The position numbers were made by a program, and so were the translations under genes. Shown here one piece after another: positions 7,764 to 16,315 of a stretch of DNA of 37,518 bases; positions within the stretch are counted from its first letter, which is position 1; each line of letters begins with the position of its first letter. Origin of the DNA: Nostoc sp. LPT. Its GTDB lineage: Bacteria > Cyanobacteriota > Cyanobacteriia > Cyanobacteriales > Nostocaceae. The DNA is taken from assembly GCF_017115165.1 (NCBI RefSeq), contig NZ_JABXKF010000006.1, positions 1 to 37,518 on the forward strand, given 5' to 3'. Under the pieces are notes generated by a model. The model made no database searches. It saw only the letters and a list, made by a program, of their open reading frames with translations, and had not been told where the DNA came from.

Positions 7764-9128
7764 ATGACCACTTCTAAACGCCAATACCACATTACTACTT
7801 TCGGTTGTCAGATGAATAAAGCTGACTCAGAGCGCATGGCTGGCGTTTTGGAAGACATGGGCTTTGAGTGGTGTCAAGACCCGAATCATGCAGATGTGAT
7901 TCTCTACAATACCTGTACAATTCGGGATAATGCTGAACAAAAGGTATACTCCTATCTTGGCAGACAAGCGAAGCGTAAACACGAGCAGCCTGATTTAACC
8001 CTCATTGTTGCTGGCTGTGTTGCCCAGCAAGAAGGAGAAGCGCTGTTGCGGCGAGTCCCAGAATTAGATTTGGTAATGGGGCCACAACATGCCAACCGTC
8101 TGAAAGATTTGCTGGAGTCAGTATTTGAGGGTAATCAAGTCGTAGCAACCGAAGCAGTTCACATTATTGAAGATATCACCCAGCCGCGACGGGATAGTAC
8201 AGTGACAGCTTGGGTGAATGTAATTTACGGCTGTAACGAACGCTGCACCTATTGCGTGGTTCCGAATGTGCGTGGTGTCGAACAATCTCGCACGCCGTCA
8301 GCTATTCGGGCGGAAATGGAAAAATTAGGACGACAAGGTTACAAAGAAATTACTCTACTCGGTCAAAATATTGATGCTTACGGCAGAGATTTACCTGGAA
8401 TCACACCAGAAGGTCGGCATCTGCACAACTTTACAGATTTGCTTTATTACGTGCATGATGTGTCGGGGATTGAAAGGCTAAGATTTGCTACTAGTCACCC
8501 CCGTTATTTTACCGAGAGATTAATTCAAGCTTGTGCTGAGTTGCCCAAGGTGTGCGAACACTTCCACATTCCCTTTCAATCTGGGGATAATGAACTTTTA
8601 AAGGCGATGGCGCGGGGTTATACCCATGAGAAATATCGCCGGATTATCGATACCATTCGGCGGTATATGCCAGATGCCTCGATTAGTGCCGATGTAATTG
8701 TCGGTTTTCCTGGGGAGACAGAAGCACAGTTTGAAAATACCCTGAAACTCGTGGAAGATATTGGCTTTGATATGTTGAATACAGCAGCATATTCACCACG
8801 TCCAGGGACACCAGCCGCTTTGTGGGACAATCAACTGAGTGAAGAAATTAAAAGCGATCGCCTGCAACGGCTCAATCATCTGGGAAACTTGAAAGTAGCA
8901 GAGCGATCGCAACGTTATTTTGGACGCATTGAAGAAGTTTTAGTAGAAGACCAAAATCCTAAAGACCCAACCCAAGTAATGGGACGCACTGGTGGTAATC
9001 GTTTGACCTTTTTTAACGGTAACATCAAAGAACTTAAAGGGCAGTTAGTGAAGGTAAAAATTACCGAAGTTCGCCCTTTTAGTTTGACTGGTGAACCAGT
9101 TGAAGTAAGGCAAACCATTTTGCAGTAA
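7764..9128 (+). CDS. miaB: tRNA-2-methylthio-N6-dimethylallyladenosine synthase MiaB
   Basis: A 454-residue radical-SAM methylthiotransferase. The N-terminal MTTase domain has its cluster cysteines C15 (TFGCQMN), C51 (NTCTIR) and C85 (AGCVAQ). The radical-SAM motif C157-x3-C161-x2-C164 (GCNERCTYC) follows, and the last 65 residues form a TRAM RNA-binding domain. It adds a methylthio group to i6A37 of tRNAs that read U-initial codons. ATG 7764 is preferred over TTG 7758, because it aligns with the family start. It is followed by an exported protein 29 bases downstream, possibly co-transcribed. Length and all six cysteines are normal, so it should be active. Confidence 0.96.
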   Translation: MTTSKRQYHITTFGCQMNKADSERMAGVLEDMGFEWCQDPNHADVILYNTCTIRDNAEQKVYSYLGRQAKRKHEQPDLTLIVAGCVAQQEGEALLRRVPELDLVMGPQHANRLKDLLESVFEGNQVVATEAVHIIEDITQPRRDSTVTAWVNVIYGCNERCTYCVVPNVRGVEQSRTPSAIRAEMEKLGRQGYKEITLLGQNIDAYGRDLPGITPEGRHLHNFTDLLYYVHDVSGIERLRFATSHPRYFTERLIQACAELPKVCEHFHIPFQSGDNELLKAMARGYTHEKYRRIIDTIRRYMPDASISADVIVGFPGETEAQFENTLKLVEDIGFDMLNTAAYSPRPGTPAALWDNQLSEEIKSDRLQRLNHLGNLKVAERSQRYFGRIEEVLVEDQNPKDPTQVMGRTGGNRLTFFNGNIKELKGQLVKVKITEVRPFSLTGEPVEVRQTILQ

Positions 9129-9157
9129 GAACTATTTGAAGATTATACCCCTGACTT

Positions 9158-9775
9158 ATGATGAAGTTACCGCAAACGATTCCAGTTCTTCTTTTTGGGG
9201 CTAGCTTAGCTGTAATTTCCCCTCAAAGTGCTGCTTTCAGTGTTCAAGAGGTAGCTATTGTTGCCCAAGCGTCAAGCGATTTGCCAATGGTCAAATCAGC
9301 TGGACTGTCCCCCGATATGGATGTGCCTTGGTCGAAAGCCGTAAAAATTGTTGACCCCTTTGAAGGTGAGTTTGTTGGAGTTTTCGATCGCAATTCTTTA
9401 GGTGGCCGCTTGTACCGTGAGGGTTCAAAGCAAGTTATTAGTTTGTGGACTCCTTCGAGCATTCGAGTACTCGTAACAGTAAATTCGGATCAAGCAAGGT
9501 CTTCTTTCTACATAGCAGGTCGTGTGTATCCCAGACCTGACTATTTTAGATTTACCACGACTAAAAAAGTCGATAAGCTTTTGCTCAAGGTCAGAAAAAA
9601 AGTTTTTCAATTAGACGGTTCAACTGGCACATTTGCTGTCAGTAAAGAATTAGCCACTGCTTTGAAAAATGCTCCAGATGAGAACTTAGATATCAGACTA
9701 GTCTTGGAAGGAGGTCAAACTGTTGATAGCGAAATTGGCAAAGGGACAGTAAAAGCTTGGCGAACTATTTATTAA
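9158..9775 (+). CDS. Exported protein of unknown function
   Basis: A 205-residue protein, starting at either of two adjacent ATGs (9158 or 9161). Residues 1-26 are a good signal peptide (MMKLPQ, then the hydrophobic TIPVLLFGASLAVIS, with a cleavage site near SAA-FS). The mature part looks beta-rich, has no cysteine and carries no motif I recognise. It ends with GKGTVKAWRTIY. It lies 29 bases after miaB on the same strand. Periplasmic or outer-membrane-associated location is inferred from the signal peptide only. Confidence 0.7.
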   Translation: MMKLPQTIPVLLFGASLAVISPQSAAFSVQEVAIVAQASSDLPMVKSAGLSPDMDVPWSKAVKIVDPFEGEFVGVFDRNSLGGRLYREGSKQVISLWTPSSIRVLVTVNSDQARSSFYIAGRVYPRPDYFRFTTTKKVDKLLLKVRKKVFQLDGSTGTFAVSKELATALKNAPDENLDIRLVLEGGQTVDSEIGKGTVKAWRTIY

Positions 9776-10237
9776 GCGATTGCATTTTTCAGCCAAGTAT
9801 TTTCTATGTTTAATAAAGGAAAAATCTCTCCGTTCTGATCAGAAATTTATTTGGTACAACTTGTTTATAGATCAATACGCTTGGGTTAAGGATAACCGTA
9901 GGTTGGGTTGAACTTTAGTGTTATATCAGGTTCGGTTAAACACTTATAATATATGTAGGTTGGGTTGAGAAACGTAGCAAGATCCCGAAGGGAAACCCAA
10001 CATTTAATCCTTGTTCATGTTGGGTTTCACTGCCGTTCAAACGCCACTTGCTTCTCCCTTGGCGCTAGCCTCTCCCTTTGGGAGCTATCCATTAGTCACA
10101 TCTTTCTTAAGATTGCGGAAAAGAAGTCAGCCAGAGGATTTGCTGATGAGAAGTTCTAAGGAGGATTGACAAAAATAGGGAATTATGTAAGCAAAGGGAA
10201 ATTTTCTAGGCGATCACTAAACATAATCAACCATGAA
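9776..10237. other. 462-bp intergenic region made of dispersed repeats
   Basis: Contains two copies of the GTAGGTTGGGTTGA motif (9898 and 9955), a 12-bp perfect hairpin GAAACCCAACAT/ATGTTGGGTTTC (9992-10028) and a CTCCCTTGGCGCTAGCCTCT repeat near 10050. A 64-codon frame at 9965-10159 lies wholly in these repeats and is not credible. Confidence 0.65.
9992..10028. repeat. GTTGGGTTTC dispersed palindromic repeat
   Basis: A perfect 12-bp stem with a 13-base loop inside the 'GTAGGTTGGGTTGA...' repeat, a family common between genes in Nostoc-like genomes. It may also work as a terminator after the exported-protein gene. Confidence 0.6.
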
Positions 10238-10948
10238 CTAGGAAATCTGATCGACTAATTTCCAGGTGGCGGTGATATCGTGTAATCGCCGCAATCCTCT
10301 CTTCGAGACGGTACGCGAACGCCAAATAGTTTTCACACCAAGCTCACCATCGCCTTTGCGACCCAAAAAGCCGCCTAGAGTCGCAATCATTCGTACTGCT
10401 TCTGGTAAAGAAGGTGGCTGTTGAGGTGGGATGGGATTTTTGTTGATAGTTGCACATAAAGACGAGCCAGCGCCGTGGGCGGGTTTCCCGACTTGAGGCG
10501 ACTGGCGTTGCCATTCACAGGCTTGTAAAACCCTGTCGCATCGCAGGTCACTAATAGGGTATAGGGGGTAGGGTGTAGGGTATAGGGAGGACGGCATTGG
10601 TCGAGGCAAGTGATAATGACCTTTTGCTACGCCGGTGAATTGACGGGGCAAGTGAAATTGATGGTTGTTGGGGCTCTCTAGAAGGGAGCAACCCCACACC
10701 CCAAACCTGCAACCCCGCCCCAACGGGGCTTGGTCAAGATAGCCTAGACCATTTGTTGCTTTATGGCTGGTTAAATCTATACTTGTCGTGTCCTGAATCA
10801 TCAACACCAGATCATGTTCTTTGATTCGAGCAACTGTGCTTTTTACATGGGCCTTACGTATATCATCTGGCTGAAAGTAAGGTGAGTTCCAAAAATCGTA
10901 TGCTGCGGTGGTTGCGGCTATAGCCTTATTCTTGGGGAGGGGAAACAA
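10238..10948 (-). pseudogene. IS4-type transposase, internally deleted and invaded by repeats
   Basis: The frame stays open for 236 codons but only its two ends are transposase. Residues 13-72 match the N-terminal part of Tn5/IS4-like enzymes (AAYDFWNSPYFQPDDI; LVLMIQDTTSIDLTSH; ATNGLGYLD), including the first catalytic Asp in IQDTT. The last 60 residues match the C-terminal part (AVRMIATLGGFLGRKGDGEL; GVKTIW; LRRLHDITATW). The middle, with the other catalytic residues, is replaced by repeat-derived sequence such as SSLYPTPYPLYPISD. Even the C-terminal motif is split by an in-frame repeat giving SRTVSKRG. The true N-terminus is also missing. It cannot be active. Confidence 0.8.
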
Positions 10949-11014
10949 AGCGTACCTTTGGCGGGGTGGGGTTATTGAAGTTCATTAATATCTGTTGAGT
11001 ATTCCTCACCAGCT

Positions 11015-11125
11015 TCACTGCGATAAAAAACCAATAACCAGCAAAGGCAAGAGTATTAAGACAGATACAATCAAAACGAGGGTTGCCGGATCGATTTTTA
11101 TATGGTTCTTCTCTGGATCGCGCAT
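11015..11125 (-). CDS. Small single-helix membrane protein candidate (36 residues)
   Basis: ATG 11125 to TGA 11015. The product has a charged N-terminus (MRDPEKNHIKIDP) and one strong hydrophobic segment (ATLVLIVSVLILLPLLVIGF) ending LSQ. GAGAG lies 9-13 bases before the ATG. It has the shape of small thylakoid or plasma-membrane subunits but matches none of the photosystem or cytochrome subunits I can recall. A longer frame on the same strand (10926-11144) overlaps it and looks less protein-like. A second small membrane ORF lies about 105 bases upstream. Confidence 0.5.
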   Translation of the reverse strand: MRDPEKNHIKIDPATLVLIVSVLILLPLLVIGFLSQ

Positions 11126-11231
11126 TTGGCACTCTCTCGAACAATAAATATATTACCTAAGCCTAAATGATGGTTACTTTTTTTTCCAAGCCCAATGAGA
11201 TTTAGAAGTGTAAACTTTTTAGCCCATCAGC

Positions 11232-11339
11232 TTATTTCTTCCAAGGCAATTTAGTCCCCATTTCAGTTAAAGCTGAGAAGATAAGATAGAGAATGAGTAA
11301 CCCAGCAGCCGCAAAGAAAGCGAGTAAATCGTTATCCAT
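11232..11339 (-). CDS. Small single-helix membrane protein candidate (35 residues)
   Basis: ATG 11339 to TAA 11232. The sequence begins MDNDLLAFFAAAGLLILYLI, followed by FSALTEMGTKLPWKK: a short acidic N-terminus, one transmembrane helix and a basic C-terminus, consistent with an in-out orientation. It starts 42 bases after the stop of the large membrane protein gene (11382-12809) on the same strand, so co-transcription is plausible. No strong ribosome-binding site is visible. I do not recognise it as any named small subunit. Confidence 0.5.
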   Translation of the reverse strand: MDNDLLAFFAAAGLLILYLIFSALTEMGTKLPWKK

Positions 11340-11381
11340 AAATACTATTTGCTAAAACTTTGCTAATCATAGCGGAATCAT

Positions 11382-12809
11382 CTAATCTTTAGCATTTTTC
11401 TGAGTCTGCAATCTTTGATCTTCTGGGTGCAAACTGTACCACCCATACCAGTGGCGAACTGCTAGCCAAACCGCTGAAAGCAAACCCGCTAAACTAAGAG
11501 TTAGTCCGCTAAACGGTACTAATAATCCAAAAATCGGTAGCACTGCTCCCGCAATAGTAGCAACGATCGCAGCTAGGGAAGCACTGCGGCTAGCTCCCAA
11601 TCCCCATGTTAAAATTAGTAAAATGATCGAAATTAAAGTCCAAGCCAACTGAGCATTAATAATGCGAGCTAGATAGGTCAAAGTCAACAGACAAGCAAAA
11701 AAAATACTACCAGCGATCGCAATATTTCTGAAACTCATTGGCAGTGACAAATATAACAACAATATCCACCACAAAAATATTGTCGGTGCTAGTAACAAAA
11801 GCCGGGGAATGATGCCAGTATGACGAATGGGGTCGGTGTTCGTAAACACTCCAAATGGATTTTTGACTGAAACATTATCGTCAAATTTCCAAGTAAACTG
11901 AGTACTACGTCCATCAACTTTAATCTCATTCGGTACAACCCCACTGGCAAAATCAGCCGGAGCAAAGTTGGCAATTGCTGTGAGGCGAAAATTAGAAAGC
12001 AACTGTCCTGCGGCGCTATAAACCCAGCGAGGCCCGCCTTGAGCCTGATAGGTGACTCGAAAGGTGGTTTCTTCTCCTGGTTGCAGCCGGAAGGGAAAGC
12101 CATAGTCTCCCGGATTAGTTTGTTGTAACCTAGTACCGTTACGCTCTACATTGTAGCCAGCAAGCAGTGTGTAGCCGTTAGGCGGCGGTGCTTCAAAAAA
12201 GAAATTATTAATATCCTTGAGTTGGTTAACTACTTTATAATCAGCAGTGTATTCCACGCGATAAATTGAACTACGACCTGGAACATCTACGCTTTGGTCT
12301 AGCTTGACTTGAATTTGCGAACCACCCAGCGTTAAGAAGCGGTTAATCTCTCGCGTATCATTGACTTTGACTATTTTGCCATTGGCTTGCGTAGTATAGG
12401 AATATGGCTCTTGGGTAGTGTAGCGCACTTGCGGGGCAGATTGTTCGAGCTTTTCACCTGCGACACTTTGGGCCACTTGAGCCACTCTTGTTTGTTCCCA
12501 GTGGTGATAACGATTGCTCAAAGTAGAACAGAGAAAAAATCCTGGTACTAACAGAATTAATATTAGAGTTAAATGCTGTAATCCCCGCAACAGTTGGGAA
12601 TAACGAACAGCCCATTCGCCAATGAATATAAATTGTTCCGGCTGGCTGCGACGGAGAGAAAAACTGATCAGTGCGATCGCAACTCCCAAAGCTACGACCA
12701 AAAATACTAATAACAGTGAAGCTTTGAGCGCCTGGGTTCCAAATTGGACAAGCTCAATCGGATGCGTCAAATCGGGTAATCCGGGAATACCTTGAGCAGA
12801 AGATGACAT
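11382..12809 (-). CDS. Multi-pass membrane protein of unknown function
   Basis: About 475 residues from ATG 12809 (MSSSAQGIPGLPDL); an upstream TTG at 12845 would add 12 residues but lacks support. Two transmembrane helices at the N-terminus (near residues 32-53 and 82-98) flank a short loop. A large extracytoplasmic region of about 230 residues follows, beta-rich, with phrases like RLQPGEETTFRVTYQAQGG that resemble an Ig-like fold. Five or six C-terminal helices end in a short basic tail. It belongs to no family I can name. Two small membrane ORFs follow on the same strand. Confidence 0.7.
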   Translation of the reverse strand: MSSSAQGIPGLPDLTHPIELVQFGTQALKASLLLVFLVVALGVAIALISFSLRRSQPEQFIFIGEWAVRYSQLLRGLQHLTLILILLVPGFFLCSTLSNRYHHWEQTRVAQVAQSVAGEKLEQSAPQVRYTTQEPYSYTTQANGKIVKVNDTREINRFLTLGGSQIQVKLDQSVDVPGRSSIYRVEYTADYKVVNQLKDINNFFFEAPPPNGYTLLAGYNVERNGTRLQQTNPGDYGFPFRLQPGEETTFRVTYQAQGGPRWVYSAAGQLLSNFRLTAIANFAPADFASGVVPNEIKVDGRSTQFTWKFDDNVSVKNPFGVFTNTDPIRHTGIIPRLLLLAPTIFLWWILLLYLSLPMSFRNIAIAGSIFFACLLTLTYLARIINAQLAWTLISIILLILTWGLGASRSASLAAIVATIAGAVLPIFGLLVPFSGLTLSLAGLLSAVWLAVRHWYGWYSLHPEDQRLQTQKNAKD

Positions 12810-13496
12810 TGGTTGATTTTTACAGAATTTGGAGAACCAGACCAATAAAATCTCTTAAAAGTTTCTGGACAATAGTTTTATTTGATACGTAGACAGTTTA
12901 AAGAAGTGCTGCGTTGGCGTAGCCAGCTGTAGGTATCGCTCTGTCCCTGATTTGCTCGACTGTAACTTGGTATAAACACCAAAAACCTGGTCATGAAGAC
13001 CAGGTTTTTGAGGGAAAACAATGGGGATATATTCCCCGAAGGTTAGTTATAGAGGTTCAGTATAATATCGATGCTCTGATATTTACTACCACGCCATTGT
13101 TACCCATTCCGGAAAATTAGCTAAGAATTTTTGACTAGTCTTTTTTGATCTCCTAAAATACAGCAACCTGCATCAATCTGCCAAGGGCTTGTGCTATGCT
13201 TGCCTCGTTCATCCCTCAGAGCAATTGCATCATGCTAAATAGGGGTGCGATCGCACCTAGCGCATTTTCCTATCTTGTTAAGAGTTAAACCGCGTCTACC
13301 TTGAAAACCATAGTTTGTTGAAATCAGGGTAAAGTTCAGAACTCAAGCCACGACCGAATAATACACTCTCTTTAAAAACTCCAGGTTTCAAAATGGACGG
13401 GGTTTAAGAGTTCCCTTTTTTTGTAACTTTTTGCACCGCTGCTTATTTCACCCCTACTAGAAATATAATAAATGCTACAAATATAAGGTTATCAGA
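12810..13496. other. 687-bp intergenic region between divergent genes
   Basis: Contains a repeat GCGTTGGCGTAGCC (about 12911), a perfect terminator-like hairpin (12980-13010), a small palindrome GGGGATATATTCCCC (13023-13037) and a HIP1 site. A TATAAT box at 13464-13469 sits 28 bases before the gene at 13497. No gene is visible, although the hairpin suggests a transcript or a decayed gene. Confidence 0.6.
12980..13010. terminator. Bidirectional terminator-like hairpin, 13-bp stem
   Basis: CAAAAACCTGGTC pairs perfectly with GACCAGGTTTTTG around the loop ATGAA, giving a T-run after the stem on both strands. It lies between divergent genes, where no terminator is expected. Confidence 0.7.
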
Positions 13497-14024
13497 ATGA
13501 AAACTCGTAGAATTTCCATTTTGTTAGCGGCTTGCCTATTTGGGGTATTCCTCATTACGGTTTTTCCATACTTTGCTTCAGCCCATTCTCAAGAACAGTT
13601 CTCCTCTTCAAGAAGATGTAGAAATTTCTTCGCGGGTAGCTATCTGACGACTATCGTTGACGCAAAAGGTAAATTCTCATCTCGGGGAGTTATTACCTTC
13701 TCAGAAGACGGTAATCTTTTTGTTACTGACTCGAATCAAGGTGGTGTGCAAGGAGTCTTCAATCCTTTTGGTGATACTCAAGGCTCATATACTTGCACTA
13801 GTAACCGAGAAATTCGCGCTCTAGGCATAAACTTTGATTTCTCAGGCCCCAACGGTATCAATGATATAGCTCGCTCCGATATCCAAGCTACTTTGAATCA
13901 GCAGTCTATGGAATTACAAGGAATAATTACTGTTAGTTCCTTTGCCTTAAAGGCCAATCCACTAAAAGGAGCAGGCTCAGTAGTAGGATCGTTCCAATTT
14001 ACAGGACAGCGTATAACCCCCTAG
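13497..14024 (+). CDS. Exported protein of unknown function
   Basis: A 175-residue protein with a clear signal peptide: MKTRR, a hydrophobic core ISILLAACLFGVFLITVF, and a likely cut after ASA (about residue 29). The mature domain has repeated beta-strand patterns (GVITFSEDGNLFVTDS, RSDIQATLNQQ) and two cysteines, C41 and C100, that could form a disulfide. Secreted or periplasmic location is inferred. No enzyme motif is seen. A possible TATAAT box lies 28 bases upstream of the ATG. Confidence 0.7.
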   Translation: MKTRRISILLAACLFGVFLITVFPYFASAHSQEQFSSSRRCRNFFAGSYLTTIVDAKGKFSSRGVITFSEDGNLFVTDSNQGGVQGVFNPFGDTQGSYTCTSNREIRALGINFDFSGPNGINDIARSDIQATLNQQSMELQGIITVSSFALKANPLKGAGSVVGSFQFTGQRITP

Positions 14025-14092
14025 CCGTTAATTCTCAGGGTAAGCGCATCTAAGTGTAGGATTGATAAATATTAATTTTCCGGCTTTTGCTG

Positions 14093-14197
14093 ATGAACAA
14101 TGCATTTGGTAGCTGGCAAGAATGGCTAACAGTATTCATCTATCTAGGTTTTACCGTCTTCATTATCTGGCGCGTGTTTACCGTCGAGAAGAATTAA
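14093..14197 (+). CDS. Small single-helix membrane protein candidate (34 residues)
   Basis: ATG 14093 to TAA 14195-14197. The product starts MNNAFGSWQEWLTVFIYLGF and ends TVFIIWRVFTVEKN: an amphipathic start, one aromatic-rich transmembrane helix and a charged tail. It lies 68 bases after the exported protein gene on the same strand. No obvious ribosome-binding site. A longer overlapping frame (14122-14328) runs into the DMT transporter gene and looks random. I give no name. Confidence 0.45.
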   Translation: MNNAFGSWQEWLTVFIYLGFTVFIIWRVFTVEKN

Positions 14198-14291
14198 AAA
14201 AGTTGCATATCATTTCACTAGGATCTTTTTGCTCAAAGGGAGAAATGAGAAATAACTCCTGTAGAGACACGATTAATCGCATCTCTACTTT

Positions 14292-15320
14292 TCAGATCCC
14301 TTTAAATCCCATATTTTGTTCTACTTGAGTTGCAACTTTACGAGAAATCTGAAGGCGAACACCAATTTGGCCCAGGAATATGCCAACTAAAATCAAGCTA
14401 CCACCGATATATTGAGCAAAGGTAGGGACTTCACCCAATACCAAATAAGCTGCCAAAATTCCCACAATTGGAGTAAAAGAGCCAGCTAAGGAAGCCGCAG
14501 ACACGGTAGAAGCTCTCAAGCCCTTGAGCCAAAATGATTGACCTAAAACCACAATTACAGCAGCATAAACAAGCATCCACTGCCACAGGAAAGGTGAAAA
14601 TACATCCATAAAGTGGTCGCTGCCATAGAGAACTAAAGCACTAAAGAAAAATATTACAGTTCCTAGAGCAGTACGAAAGATACTAAAGATTCCCACCGGG
14701 ATATCGGAAAGCCATCCTTTAACAATAATCGTTGAAACTACTGAAGCCACGGCTGCGATCGCCGCCAATAATTCCCCAATACCTACTTTTAAAGCACCCA
14801 TGTTGATCGTAGTCGTCTCTGAGGGTTGCAGGAGAATAGTTAGGGCAACTCCGACAAATGCAGCGATCGCTCCTACAACTTCCCAACGATTTACCCGTTC
14901 CCTCAGTAACCAGACTGATAAAGCCATAGCCAGAGGTGGTTCCAACCGTCCAATCAAAATAATATTGTTGACTCCTGTTAATGCTAATGCCTGGAAAATT
15001 AAGCCAGGGACAAGCGCTCCTGATAAAATAGCTACCGCTATCAGCGCCAACCAATCTTTCCTTGACAGTTGCTGCAAAGCCTTTTTGTTCCAGTGTCGTT
15101 TATAAATAAGTAACATAACTATCAAGGCACATAGATTCCCTACGAATAAAACATTACATAGAGAGATCGGATTTCGACCATTCATGAAATGTTGAGTGCC
15201 AATTTGTGTCAGCTTGCGCGTAACCGCACTAGAGGCTCCAAAAATCAAAATTGCTAGCCAGAGATAGGTTTGACCGGGAATTTTATAGATAAAAGGATGC
15301 CATCTTCTCGGTCTGCTCAT
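14292..15320 (-). CDS. EamA-type (DMT superfamily) transporter
   Basis: A 342-residue membrane protein with ten predicted helices in two EamA repeats. The first repeat ends with the family signature LEPPLAMALSVWLLRERVNRWEVVGAIAAF, the second with AASLAGSFTPIVGILAAYLVLGEVPTFAQYIGGSLILVGI. Such carriers export or import small metabolites (amino acids, nucleotide sugars); the substrate cannot be deduced. The ATG at 15320 starts a basic head (MSRPRRWHPF). It is a monocistronic minus-strand gene between plus-strand neighbours. Confidence 0.85.
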   Translation of the reverse strand: MSRPRRWHPFIYKIPGQTYLWLAILIFGASSAVTRKLTQIGTQHFMNGRNPISLCNVLFVGNLCALIVMLLIYKRHWNKKALQQLSRKDWLALIAVAILSGALVPGLIFQALALTGVNNIILIGRLEPPLAMALSVWLLRERVNRWEVVGAIAAFVGVALTILLQPSETTTINMGALKVGIGELLAAIAAVASVVSTIIVKGWLSDIPVGIFSIFRTALGTVIFFFSALVLYGSDHFMDVFSPFLWQWMLVYAAVIVVLGQSFWLKGLRASTVSAASLAGSFTPIVGILAAYLVLGEVPTFAQYIGGSLILVGIFLGQIGVRLQISRKVATQVEQNMGFKGI

Positions 15321-15571
15321 AATAATACTGCTGCAAAAAATACTCTTTACTATACTCAGCTAACTTGGGTAATTTAAGGTGAGATGAATCTGAGAAAACA
15401 CTAAAAGCAGGCTGAAATTTAAAATATCACAGCTTCCTGAGAATCTGCTGAGTCTAAACTAAATTTTTCTAAGGAATAAATTCAGACAATTAGTAGATTA
15501 GTTTCACTTGAGCTTCAGTAGCAGATGAGATGCTTTAGTTCATCGGGAAACTTCAACACAAGGAAAAACAA

Positions 15572-15952
15572 ATGAAAATTGCTTCTTCTGTGCTCACAGG
15601 CGTTGCTCTTGTTGGTATGCTAACAGTCTGGGATGTTCCACTTAAACTTGTAAGTCCTTCACTGGTGCAAGCATCAGCCGCAGAAAAGAAAGATGTTACA
15701 GGTTTGACTACTCAACAAAAGATTGATTTGGTCATCAAGCATAAGGGTCAGTTTGGTGGTGGTGATGAACTACGTCGTTTCTTTTTTGGCGATCTTGAAC
15801 CGCTAGGTATTCAACCCGGTGGTGCAGGTATGGTGGTTAATCTTTACAATAAAGCCAATAATGTGACCTTTTCTTACTGTTCTACCTTTGATGTAGTAGT
15901 TGCGGTTAAAAAAGGTAAAGTAACAAAGTTTGAAGCTGATGAGGTCAAGTAA
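15572..15952 (+). CDS. Small exported protein of unknown function
   Basis: A 126-residue protein with a signal peptide (MKIASSVLTGVALVGMLTVW, cleavage near VQASA-AE). The mature part is about 90 residues with conserved-looking blocks: TTQQKIDLVIKHKGQFGGGD, LEPLGIQPGGAGMVVNLYN and a C-terminal basic strand. One cysteine (C103) remains after processing. I do not recognise a family. AAGGAAAAA precedes the ATG. Confidence 0.65.
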   Translation: MKIASSVLTGVALVGMLTVWDVPLKLVSPSLVQASAAEKKDVTGLTTQQKIDLVIKHKGQFGGGDELRRFFFGDLEPLGIQPGGAGMVVNLYNKANNVTFSYCSTFDVVVAVKKGKVTKFEADEVK

Positions 15953-16315
15953 TTCTTAGTTGTAAATAGATAAGCTAACGCGCCTACATATTGCACTATT
16001 TTTGGTGTAGACCGTCATTAGTCATTAGTCATTTGTGTTTACCAATTGGACTTTGGACAATTGACTTAGGACAACCTCACCAGTTGATGGCAACTTAAAT
16101 ACGTAAGGGTGCATCCCAGTTTTTATTTTACGACGAGATAATAATTGTCATTGCGTTCGCTCGCAATGACATGCAAAAAAGTGGGATGTTCCCAATACGT
16201 AACAGCTTAGACATAAATAGTTGAAGAAGAATTCAGGAGCGTCTTTGGCTTTGCTCCTGACTCCTGAATTCTGTTCAATAAAAGCAAATTTGTAACTTTT
16301 GATGAAAGGTCAGAT
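15953..16315. other. 363-bp intergenic region with heptad and palindromic repeats
   Basis: Contains three GTCATT(A/T) heptads (16014-16034), an inverted-repeat element at 16100-16201, and a GAATTCAGGAGC...GCTCCTGACTCCTGAATTC palindrome at about 16229-16272 that could end the preceding transcript. No gene is seen. Confidence 0.6.
16100..16201. mobile_element. MITE-like inverted-repeat element, about 100 bp
   Basis: The left end TACGTAAGGGTGCATCCCAG and the right end TGGGATGTTCCCAATACGTA are imperfect inverted repeats. The centre holds a perfect hairpin GTCATTGCG-TTCGCT-CGCAATGAC (16147-16170). It is non-coding, and typical of small palindromic elements in Nostocales. Confidence 0.5.

Noticed and set aside
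9965..10159. 64-codon plus-strand frame
   Set aside because: Wholly made of GTTGGGTTTC and CTCCCTTGGCG repeats.
10926..11144. 72-codon minus-strand frame as the missing start of the transposase
   Set aside because: It shows no transposase similarity; the overlapping 36-codon membrane ORF in another frame is more protein-like.
14122..14328. 68-codon frame overlapping the DMT transporter gene
   Set aside because: Composition looks random and it overlaps the real gene's 3' end; the 34-codon frame at 14093 is better.
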